From Desulfobacterales bacterium (GTDB lineage Bacteria; Desulfobacterota; Desulfobacteria; Desulfobacterales; Desulfobacteraceae): a stretch of 8,773 bases of DNA. The stretch's first letter is position 1; each line of letters begins with the position of its first letter. Shown in pieces: positions 1 through 5,422 of this stretch. The position numbers and the translations under genes were made by a program. The notes under the pieces were generated by a model. It saw nothing but the letters and a program-made list of their open reading frames with translations, did no database searches and was not told the DNA's origin. The stretch spans positions 1 through 8,773 of the forward strand of contig JAKSBM010000073.1 of NCBI GenBank assembly GCA_022361135.1, written 5' to 3'.

Positions 1-49
1 CATCATGCCAGAACGGGGCATGGGAAACGGTTAGCTTATTGGTATTCAT
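1..49 (-). CDS. rnfD: RnfD N-terminus (partial, runs off left edge)
   Basis: Only the first 16 codons are visible, reading MNTNKLTVSHAPFWHD. The ATG follows the rnfC stop by 14 bases and has a GGAGA ribosome binding site six bases upstream (56-60 on the plus strand). RnfD is the membrane subunit of the Rnf ion-translocating ferredoxin oxidoreductase that carries a covalently bound FMN. A short conserved start of the form 'L-V-S-.-.-P' before the first membrane helix is usual for RnfD, and rnfC-rnfD is the standard gene order. The identification rests on this short start plus gene order, so the symbol is well supported by context but only weakly by sequence. Confidence 0.75.
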   Translation of the reverse strand, partial: MNTNKLTVSHAPFWHD

Positions 50-63
50 TGGCAGTCTCCATC

Positions 64-1329
64 TTAAGCGTCTGCTCTAAGTTGCAGCAGCTCGTGTTTC
101 CCAAGGCGAACATATTGGGTAATGGGAATGCGGGCCGTACAAACGTAGGCACACAGACCGCACTCAATACAGGATTCCAGATCAAAGCGTTCTGCGGCTT
201 CTTCGTATTCATCGGCTTCCAGGTAGCGAACCAGCAGGTTCACCGGTACATTGGCCGGGCAGATACGGATACATTTGCCACAGTTAACGCAGGCATTGTC
301 GGACAGTTCGGGAATGATGTCCCGATCCTGGATCATGACCATGTCCATGTCCGGGGTTACCGGATGGTGGCTGGTGAAGGTGGCAAAGCCCGTCATGGGG
401 CCTCCCACAACAATGCGGTCCTGCGGATTTACATGGATGCTGAACTGACTCAGTACATTGCTCAAGGGCGTACCGATGACGGCTTTAACCCGATGGGCCT
501 GTCCATCCTTGGCCACCAGGGTAAAGACTTTTTCAAATGCGGGTTTGCCCGTGGCATATACCCGGGCCAGGGAAACAACCGCTTCGGAGGAGATGAAACA
601 GACCCCAGCTTCTTCCGGCGTCTGACCGGCGGGCAATACCATGTCCAGGTGATCCTTCATGATCATGGCCGGCAGGGCAGACGGGAAGACTTTGCTGGTT
701 CTCAGGACCTGAAAATTGTCAAAGTCGCTGGACAGCTTTACATCTTCGGGAATGGCCAGACAGAGTTTGGGGACACTGGTGAGCTTCTTCAACTCCAGCA
801 TGCCGTCCCTGAGATCGGCGGCTGCGGTGGTACCCGCGTACTGGCGGGTGGTGCAGAGCAGATCCGGATCGGAACAGGTGACCACAATGGTGCTGATGCT
901 GTTTTTGGGGGCGGCCAGGGCTGCAAAGGGCGGTGCGCCGGGCAGCTCCCGCAGGTGCTCGTCGGCATAGGCCAGTGTTTCACTGGGAGCGGGGCATACA
1001 CAGGCGGCATCGGCTGCAGGATCCTGCTGGACGGCCACATAGGTGGACCAGTTGCCAAAGTCGTCTGGATAGGTGTCAACGTTTGAAATTGTACCTGCTA
1101 CTGGAGAAAGAACATAGGCGGTACTGTCTTCATAGAGTTTGAGCTTTTCTCCTTTTTTTACCGAATCCCCTTTTTTGAACAGGGCTTCGCGGGTCGTATC
1201 AATGGACTCGCGGAGCAAAAGGGTCAGACTCGCCGGTAGCGGAACCTCTTCCGGCGTCTTGGGATCCGGCTCAAGCAGGTCATAGGTGAGCCTGGGCTGG
1301 GATAAAGCAAAAAAAGATCTTTTAATCAT
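64..1329 (-). CDS. rnfC: RnfC-like subunit of Rnf complex, divergent
   Basis: 421-residue protein starting at an ATG with AAGGA six bases upstream. RnfC is the peripheral iron-sulfur subunit of the Rnf complex, which exchanges electrons between ferredoxin and NAD+ (or another carrier) and pumps Na+ or H+. Near the C-terminus are two 4Fe-4S motifs: C347, C350, C353, C357 (CVNCGKCIRICP) and C387, C390, C393, C397 (CIECGLCAYVC). Residues 50-100 resemble the N-terminal biotinyl-like barrel (KKGDSVKKGEKL, then SPVAGTIS), and VVGGPMTG at 307-314 matches the family's GGPMMG. Oddly, the glycine-rich GGAGFPT segment, the ECEPY segment and the YPQGGEKQ segment of canonical RnfC cannot be recognised; the corresponding stretches read APPFAALAAPKN, TCSDPDLL and VFPSALPAM. 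NADH/FMN binding is therefore doubtful. It lies between the cytochrome gene and rnfD, presumably in one operon. Confidence 0.88.
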   Translation of the reverse strand: MIKRSFFALSQPRLTYDLLEPDPKTPEEVPLPASLTLLLRESIDTTREALFKKGDSVKKGEKLKLYEDSTAYVLSPVAGTISNVDTYPDDFGNWSTYVAVQQDPAADAACVCPAPSETLAYADEHLRELPGAPPFAALAAPKNSISTIVVTCSDPDLLCTTRQYAGTTAAADLRDGMLELKKLTSVPKLCLAIPEDVKLSSDFDNFQVLRTSKVFPSALPAMIMKDHLDMVLPAGQTPEEAGVCFISSEAVVSLARVYATGKPAFEKVFTLVAKDGQAHRVKAVIGTPLSNVLSQFSIHVNPQDRIVVGGPMTGFATFTSHHPVTPDMDMVMIQDRDIIPELSDNACVNCGKCIRICPANVPVNLLVRYLEADEYEEAAERFDLESCIECGLCAYVCTARIPITQYVRLGKHELLQLRADA

Positions 1330-1402
1330 AGTAAGTCCTTGTTGAGTAAAAGCGTAAGGTCATGTGCTTAACCGCGGTTGCTGATCTGCTTAGAACACGG
1401 GG

Positions 1403-1768
1403 TTACAATGCATGACAGGAGTTACATTCTACCGGACCTGCGCCAGAATCTTCATGGCATCCCTTGCACTGTGCATGAAATGCATCCGCCCTGGAAGGCG
1501 TGTCTTCATCACCCGTTTCATCGTGGCACTCACTGCAGTTGTAGGTATCATCATCTTCAATGTTGTGATGGCAGTCCAGACAATCCAAACCGTAATCGTC
1601 TGCGTGCACTAAATGGGTAAAAAAGACCTTGCCCCCCTTGTTCTGAAACATCAGTCGAACGGGTTCTTCAGGGGCAGGGGATGAAAAAGAAGCGTAGCAG
1701 AAAATGCCTGTGATCAACAAAGCGATCATGATCAATACAGCTACTTTAAGGTCTCGTTGTGATGTCAT
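1403..1768 (-). CDS. Membrane-anchored tetraheme cytochrome c3-type protein
   Basis: 121-residue protein with a hydrophobic N-terminal segment (about residues 9-28) that looks like an uncleaved signal anchor, followed by a periplasmic domain. Four CXXCH heme c sites are present: C63-H67, C78-H82, C101-H105 and C115-H119. Distal ligand candidates are H52 and H55 (FTHLVH), H68 (the CHH of heme 1) and H98, exactly enough for four bis-histidine hemes. The spacing fits the class III cytochrome c3 fold. Multiheme cytochrome genes immediately upstream of rnfC are known from sulfate-reducing Desulfobacterota and are thought to pass electrons between the periplasmic c-type cytochrome pool and Rnf. The gap to rnfC is 73 bases. 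The ribosome binding site is weak (GAGAG). No gene symbol is given because the family name varies. Confidence 0.9.
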   Translation of the reverse strand: MTSQRDLKVAVLIMIALLITGIFCYASFSSPAPEEPVRLMFQNKGGKVFFTHLVHADDYGLDCLDCHHNIEDDDTYNCSECHDETGDEDTPSRADAFHAQCKGCHEDSGAGPVECNSCHAL

Positions 1769-1825
1769 AATTCATCTCTCAGTTAAAGGGTTAGAGGTTT
1801 TGCGACAAACCCACAACTGGCAGCG

Positions 1826-1854
1826 TATATAGTATATTGGGGGTGGGTTGGCAA
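1826..1854 (-). promoter_or_regulatory. Predicted sigma70 promoter for cytochrome-rnf operon
   Basis: On the minus strand the -35 element TTGCCA (1849-1854) and the -10 element TATATA (1826-1831) are separated by exactly 17 bases. This puts the transcript start near 1819, about 50 bases before the cytochrome ATG. It would let the cytochrome-rnf genes be transcribed apart from rseC. A 7-bp inverted repeat (AACCCAC at 1808-1814, GTGGGTT at 1843-1849) straddles it and might be an operator. Confidence 0.55.
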
Positions 1855-1866
1855 GAAAAAATTGAA

Positions 1867-2328
1867 TCAAGACGCCTTACAGGCGGGGGGCTCAGCGTTC
1901 TTCTTTTTTCGGATTAAAAATGGCTTGTAAGCGTCATTTTTGCTCATGGTTGCATGCTTTTTTCGAATGATAAGGAAAGCCGCTGCAAAGCATGAAAATC
2001 CCAAAAGCATGGCGCCTGCCGATGGGGAGAGATTGAATCTCGGGGCATAGGTATCCCCGATGAGGGACCCGATCACCAGACAGATGATAGGGAAGACATA
2101 TAAAAAGAAAGAAAGGAACATCATGGGGCGGGTTTCAATGCCAAGGACAACATTGTCCCCCGCTTTGACGTCCAGGGTGTTTTTGACCGTGACGGTCAGT
2201 TCTTTTATTTCATGGCTTGTGCCGCAATTGTCCTTTTGCTGGCAATGTTCACAAGCCCCCCTTCTCAGGGTTTTAACCCAGGCCATTTCCTCGGTGGCAT
2301 GGGTGACGACGCCGGTTTCGGTAATCAT
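1867..2328 (-). CDS. rseC: RseC/MucC-family (SoxR-reducing system) membrane protein
   Basis: 153-residue protein, typical length for the RseC/MucC family. The N-terminal cytoplasmic part has the cysteine motif CEHCQQKDNC (C26, C29, C35). It is followed by a short beta-rich segment (VTVKNTLDVKAGDNVVLGIE) and two membrane helices at about 69-90 and 102-121, with a basic C-terminal tail. In Escherichia coli, RseC modulates sigmaE signalling and works with the Rsx (Rnf) complex in keeping SoxR reduced; across bacteria rseC homologues are often adjacent to rnf genes, as here. The start has AAGG eight bases upstream of the ATG, a modest ribosome binding site, just downstream of an inverted repeat. 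Its exact role in this organism is inferred from the neighbourhood. Confidence 0.85.
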   Translation of the reverse strand: MITETGVVTHATEEMAWVKTLRRGACEHCQQKDNCGTSHEIKELTVTVKNTLDVKAGDNVVLGIETRPMMFLSFFLYVFPIICLVIGSLIGDTYAPRFNLSPSAGAMLLGFSCFAAAFLIIRKKHATMSKNDAYKPFLIRKKKNAEPPACKAS

Positions 2329-2340
2329 AAATTTAACCTT

Positions 2341-2385
2341 TATCTTCTCTGTTGCTATTAAATGAAGTCCGTTTTGGAGAAGATA
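2341..2385 (-). repeat. 9-bp perfect inverted repeat abutting rseC ribosome binding site
   Basis: TATCTTCTC at 2341-2349 and GAGAAGATA at 2377-2385 are perfect reverse complements with 27 bases between them. In the minus-strand transcript the second arm ends directly against the AAGG of rseC. There is no T-tract, so it is not a standard terminator. Confidence 0.5.
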
Positions 2386-2400
2386 CTTCCATTGGATGGA

Positions 2401-2757
2401 TTAGGCAATGATATTTACAATCCCGCCGGCGTTGCGGGCTTTCTGGGGCGTATCGATGGGAGCGGAGGCCAGGACGGCTTCTTCCCGTTCCCGATTTTCG
2501 GTGGCCCGGAGCTGTGCTTCCTGGCGTTGGGCATGGGCCTCGTCCAGGGCCTTGCAGCCTTCTTCTTCCATGCGGGCCTGGGCTTCCCGGCTCAGGGTGA
2601 GGGTGAAGGCGTCCCGGGCGGCCTGGGCTGCCTTTTCATTGAGCCGGGTCTCGGACGCCTCTTTATTTTGCTGTTCCAATTGGGGGGTGGTTGGAACCGG
2701 ATGGACAGGTTGGGGGGCCGCATATGCATTTAATGCATTAATGTTTGTAATTGACAT
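2401..2757 (-). CDS. Hypothetical protein, alanine/glutamate-rich helical
   Basis: 118 residues; I do not recognise the family with confidence. The gene is supported by a textbook ribosome binding site (AAGGAGG eight bases upstream of the ATG) and a strong promoter further upstream. There is no signal peptide or membrane segment. Residues 1-25 are proline/asparagine-rich and probably disordered. Residues about 26-100 are rich in Ala, Glu, Gln and Arg with little hydrophobic content and are predicted helical or coiled coil. The C-terminus ends hydrophobic (GGIVNIIA). A segment reading FTLTLSREAQAR resembles a 'V-x-L-S-x-E-A' motif I associate with small uncharacterised, sometimes motility-linked bacterial proteins, which is only a hint. 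It lies 72 bases upstream of rseC with no clear terminator between them, so co-transcription is possible. Confidence 0.7.
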   Translation of the reverse strand: MSITNINALNAYAAPQPVHPVPTTPQLEQQNKEASETRLNEKAAQAARDAFTLTLSREAQARMEEEGCKALDEAHAQRQEAQLRATENREREEAVLASAPIDTPQKARNAGGIVNIIA

Positions 2758-2796
2758 TTGGCCTACCTCCTTGGTTTAATAGGATAAATCAGGTAG

Positions 2797-2825
2797 ATGA
2801 TAATCATGGGGCAATTTTTTGTCAA
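2797..2825 (-). promoter_or_regulatory. Strong predicted sigma70 promoter for the 118-aa protein gene
   Basis: On the minus strand a consensus -35 TTGACA (2820-2825) is followed 17 bases later by TATCAT (2797-2802). The transcript start would be near 2790, about 33 bases before the ATG at 2757. The region from here to the divergent tRNA promoter is A/T-rich. Confidence 0.65.
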
Positions 2826-2843
2826 TTTTTTTGATTTTTCTGC

Positions 2844-2872
2844 TTGACTCTAAAAATGCCTTGGGGTATAAA
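2844..2872 (+). promoter_or_regulatory. Predicted tRNA-Asn promoter
   Basis: TTGACT (2844-2849) and TATAAA (2867-2872) are separated by 17 bases. The transcript would start near 2879, giving a leader of about 28 bases ahead of the mature tRNA. It is back to back with the promoter of the minus-strand hypothetical gene. Confidence 0.65.
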
Positions 2873-2907
2873 GCCCAAGTCTTCGCAACGAGAGAGCGAG
2901 GCGCTGC

Positions 2908-2983
2908 TCCCCAGTAGCTCAGTTGGCAGAGCAATTGGCTGTTAACCAATGGGTCCGCGGTTCAAGTCCGTGCTGGGGAGCCA
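2908..2983 (+). tRNA. tRNA-Asn (anticodon GUU)
   Basis: A complete cloverleaf can be folded by eye. The acceptor stem TCCCCAG (2908-2914) pairs with CTGGGGA (2973-2979). The D-arm is GCTC/GAGC, the anticodon stem ATTGG/CCAAT encloses the loop CTGTTAA with anticodon GTT at 2941-2943, and the T-arm CGCGG/CCGTG has loop TTCAAGT. The discriminator base is G and CCA is encoded (2981-2983). GUU reads AAC and AAU asparagine codons. Confidence 0.97.
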
Positions 2984-2998
2984 ACCCAATCAAATCAA

Positions 2999-3029
2999 CC
3001 CCGATGAGGCAACTCATCGGGGTTTTTTT
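2999..3029 (+). terminator. Rho-independent terminator of tRNA-Asn
   Basis: A perfect 10-bp stem, CCCCGATGAG (2999-3008) with CTCATCGGGG (3013-3022), closes a GCAA tetraloop and is followed by seven T residues. It starts 15 bases after the tRNA CCA end and separates the tRNA from the corrinoid uptake locus. Confidence 0.93.
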
Positions 3030-3047
3030 ATGCCCGGCTTTTTGTCC

Positions 3048-3076
3048 TTGACTTGTGGGTCTGAATCATTGATAAA
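3048..3076 (+). promoter_or_regulatory. Predicted promoter of corrinoid uptake operon
   Basis: TTGACT (3048-3053), a 17-base spacer and GATAAA (3071-3076) place the transcript start at about 3081-3084, which coincides with the first bases of the cobalamin riboswitch. The agreement between promoter position and riboswitch start supports the call. Confidence 0.55.
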
Positions 3077-3080
3077 AAGA

Positions 3081-3251
3081 CCGAACCAGGTTGCCTGGAA
3101 ACAGGCAGAATAGGGAATCCGGTGAAATCCCGGAACGGACCCGCCGCTGTAATTGGGGACAAACTCTGCATCGGGCCACTGCGGGCTTGTAAGTTCGTGG
3201 GAAGGCGCAGTTGTTAGGATGATCCATGAGTCAGAAGACCTGCCTGGTCGG
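3081..3251 (+). ncRNA. Cobalamin riboswitch 1
   Basis: The conserved elements of the cobalamin (B12-box) riboswitch occur in order: AGGGAA before a P3 stem closed by GGTGAAATCC, then CCGCCGCTGTAA (3141-3152), GCCACTGC (3175-3182), GGGAAGGC (3199-3206) and GAGTCAGAAGACCTGCC (3228-3244). The closing P1 helix can be drawn between CCGaACCAGG (3081-3090) and CCTGGTCGG (3243-3251). It sits upstream of corrinoid uptake genes with a terminator-like hairpin between, so it most likely stops transcription when adenosylcobalamin is abundant. The exact ligand (adenosyl versus aqua or methyl form) cannot be settled by eye. Confidence 0.95.
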
Positions 3252-3308
3252 AGGCCTCCCTTCATGGTAAAGGACGGGGGCAAGGATCTTGGTTAAGCAA
3301 AGGGATAT

Positions 3309-3343
3309 CCCGGATCGATGTTGAAATCGACCCGGGTTTTTTT
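3309..3343 (+). terminator. Riboswitch 1 terminator (expression platform)
   Basis: CCCGGATCGAT (3309-3319) pairs with ATCGACCCGGG (3326-3336) over 11 positions with a single A-C mismatch. The loop has six bases and is followed by seven T residues (3337-3343). A competing palindrome GGGATATCCC (3302-3311) shares the CCC of the 5' arm and may be part of the alternative fold. Confidence 0.85.
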
Positions 3344-3382
3344 ATGGGAAAGCGCGGGACCACCCCTGGGAGGGGAGTGAAA

Positions 3383-5422
3383 ATGAAGCTGACGCATACC
3401 TTATTAATAATATGGGCTCTGATTTTGATGGGGCTGGCCGGGGGCCAACCGGACTTGGCCCGGGCCGGATCATTTCCCCTGACCCTGTCCGACAGCCGTG
3501 GGGATGAATTGGTGCTCAAGGCCCAACCCCGCCGAATTGTAAGCCTTTCTCCGGCAGCCACCGAGGTGCTGGATGCCCTGGGAGCCGGGGATGAACTGGT
3601 GGGAACAACCTACCATGACACCCGCCTCTCCGTTGCCCAAAATGCCGCCGTGGTCGGAGGCATCTCCAATCCTTCCCCGGGACGCATTGCCGCCCTTCGG
3701 CCCGATCTGCTCATTGCCACGGGATTCCACGAAGAACTCATCCATCAATACCGAAGCCAAGGTGTTCCGGTTTTTGTCTACCGCACCGATTCCATTGCCC
3801 AGGGATTTGAAAATATCCGTCTCATCGGAAATTTGGTGGGCCGGGAAGGGGCCGCCCTGGCCTTGATCCGTGAGAATCAGGATCAATTGGCCCACATCCA
3901 GGCCAAGATTAAAAAAATGAATTTGGCCGCTCCCAGGCGGGTGATCCGTCTCATGGGGCGCTCCTCCATCATGACCCCGGGCAATGATTCCTTCATGAAT
4001 GATCTTATCCGGGCCGCAGGCGGCGTGCCCCCTGATTTTGGCCGGGCCGGGGATATCATCACCGTGGAACAGGCGGAATGGGAATCCTTCAATCCCCAGG
4101 TCATCTATGGCTGTCCCCCGGACAAGGACGCCGCCGCCATCCTGGACCAACCGGGCTGGAAGGATGTGGATGCCGTGGAAAATGGAAATATCCACTATTT
4201 CCCCTGCGACATGACCTGCCGGGCCTCGGTGCAGACCGGCGCTTTTGTGGCCTGGCTTTCCTCCATTATTTATCCCAGGGAATTTGCCGACTCCGCCAGT
4301 TGGGTCCGGCCGTCCCGGGTATACAAAAGTCGAATCCTGGATGTGGACATGGATATCCTGGAATCGGCCCGCATCCTTTACTCCTATACCGATGATTTCA
4401 AGAATAAGACCCTGGTTTTAAAGTTTAAAACCCCCCGGAATATTGTCTCTACCCTGGATGGTTACCGGGAGGGGATTTCCACCGTGGGTAACCATTATTT
4501 CCCGCCCCCCACCTGGATTCCCGGCCCCTATGCCGGCATGGATCACATGAAGGAGAGCATCTATTCCATCCTGGGCAAGGGAGGGGACCAGAGTTCCTTC
4601 CTCATCACCGGTGCGGACATGGACCATGTTTCCATTGTCACCCAGAAGTTCCGGGAGATGAAGGTGACGGCCCTGGTCACGGCCGGGGTCATGTCCAATG
4701 CCATGCGCATGGGCAGGGACACCGGCGCCCATTACGAGCCCGGCACCATCAATGTGATTCTATTGTCCAATGTGAAGATGAGCCAGCGGGCCATGACCCG
4801 GGCCATCATTTCCGCCACCGAGGGCAAGACTGCGGCCATGGAGGATTTGGACATCCGTTCCACCTACACCCCGGCCAAAAATGCGGCCACGGGAACGGGC
4901 ACGGACAATGTCCTGGTGGTCCAGGGGGATGGACCGACCGTTGAAAACAGCGGAGGCCATTCCAAACTGGGCGAACTCATCGCCCGTGCCGTTTACCAGG
5001 GGGTTGTCAAGGCCGTGGCCAAGCAGAATAAGGTCCGGGGAAACCGGGATATTTTCCAGCGCCTGGACGAGCGGGGCATCCACGTCTTTGCCCTGGCCTC
5101 GGGGGCCGATTGCGGCTGCCGGGACAAGAAGAGTGATTTTGCCGCCATGGTGGAATATCTTCTCCTCCAGCCGGAATATGCCGGGTTCATGTCCTCGGCC
5201 CTGGCCCTCTCCGATGCCTGGCAGCGGGGATTGGTCCAGGATCTGACCGCCTTTGATCAATGGTGCCTCACCCTGGCCGGGGAAATCGGCGGAGAAACGC
5301 CGGCCGCCATCGAAGAATTGGTGGTGGATGAAAATATCCCCCGGGTGTTGCGCAAAGCATTGAATACCATCATGACCGGTGCCCGCCTCCGGGTGGCCGC
5401 CATGGGAGGTGGGAGTGAATAG
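3383..5422 (+). CDS. Secreted BtuF-like / CbiZ fusion protein (corrinoid binding plus amidohydrolase)
   Basis: 679 residues from the ATG at 3383, chosen because AGGGGAG lies just upstream; an ATG at 3344 sits on the terminator T-tract without a ribosome binding site. Residues 1-29 form a signal peptide (hydrophobic 6-20, ARA before S30, no lipobox cysteine). Residues about 31-305 are a BtuF-type periplasmic binding domain (RRIVSLSPAATEVLDALGAG at 50-69; LRPDLLIATG at 105-114). Residues about 325-545 match CbiZ, adenosylcobinamide amidohydrolase: TALVTAGV (429-436), PGTINVIL (453-460), ATEGK (478-482), TGTGTD (503-508), HSKLGEL (526-532). CbiZ cleaves the aminopropanol amide of adenosylcobinamide, and in Rhodobacter also of pseudocobalamin, yielding adenosylcobyric acid. 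Residues 550-679 are an unassigned extension with CGC at 577-579. First gene of the riboswitch-controlled operon. Periplasmic action of the CbiZ half is inferred from the signal peptide. Confidence 0.9.
   Translation: MKLTHTLLIIWALILMGLAGGQPDLARAGSFPLTLSDSRGDELVLKAQPRRIVSLSPAATEVLDALGAGDELVGTTYHDTRLSVAQNAAVVGGISNPSPGRIAALRPDLLIATGFHEELIHQYRSQGVPVFVYRTDSIAQGFENIRLIGNLVGREGAALALIRENQDQLAHIQAKIKKMNLAAPRRVIRLMGRSSIMTPGNDSFMNDLIRAAGGVPPDFGRAGDIITVEQAEWESFNPQVIYGCPPDKDAAAILDQPGWKDVDAVENGNIHYFPCDMTCRASVQTGAFVAWLSSIIYPREFADSASWVRPSRVYKSRILDVDMDILESARILYSYTDDFKNKTLVLKFKTPRNIVSTLDGYREGISTVGNHYFPPPTWIPGPYAGMDHMKESIYSILGKGGDQSSFLITGADMDHVSIVTQKFREMKVTALVTAGVMSNAMRMGRDTGAHYEPGTINVILLSNVKMSQRAMTRAIISATEGKTAAMEDLDIRSTYTPAKNAATGTGTDNVLVVQGDGPTVENSGGHSKLGELIARAVYQGVVKAVAKQNKVRGNRDIFQRLDERGIHVFALASGADCGCRDKKSDFAAMVEYLLLQPEYAGFMSSALALSDAWQRGLVQDLTAFDQWCLTLAGEIGGETPAAIEELVVDENIPRVLRKALNTIMTGARLRVAAMGGGSE

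Noticed and set aside
49..1086. Long plus-strand open frame opposite rnfC (345 codons)
   Set aside because: It is a shadow of rnfC: no recognisable domain, no ribosome binding site, and the opposite strand carries both 4Fe-4S motifs of a known family.
1370..1379. 10-bp palindrome AACCGCGGTT between the cytochrome gene and rnfC
   Set aside because: Short, isolated, and without promoter or terminator features nearby; chance occurrence is plausible.
3020..3037. Shared string GGGTTTTTTTATGCCCGG after the tRNA terminator and after riboswitch 2 terminator (8466-8483)
   Set aside because: Looks like a repeat, but most of it is the expected G-rich stem end plus T-tract of two terminators; the remaining match is only about eight bases.
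3344..3382. Upstream ATG that would add 13 residues to the BtuF-CbiZ fusion
   Set aside because: It begins on the base after the terminator T-tract, has no ribosome binding site, and would put charged residues ahead of an already good signal peptide at 3383.
3470..4195. Minus-strand open frames opposite the btu operon, including 4760-5590 and 5370-6311
   Set aside because: Low-complexity Gly/His/Pro/Asp-rich translations typical of antisense readings of GC-rich genes; no family resemblance and no start signals.
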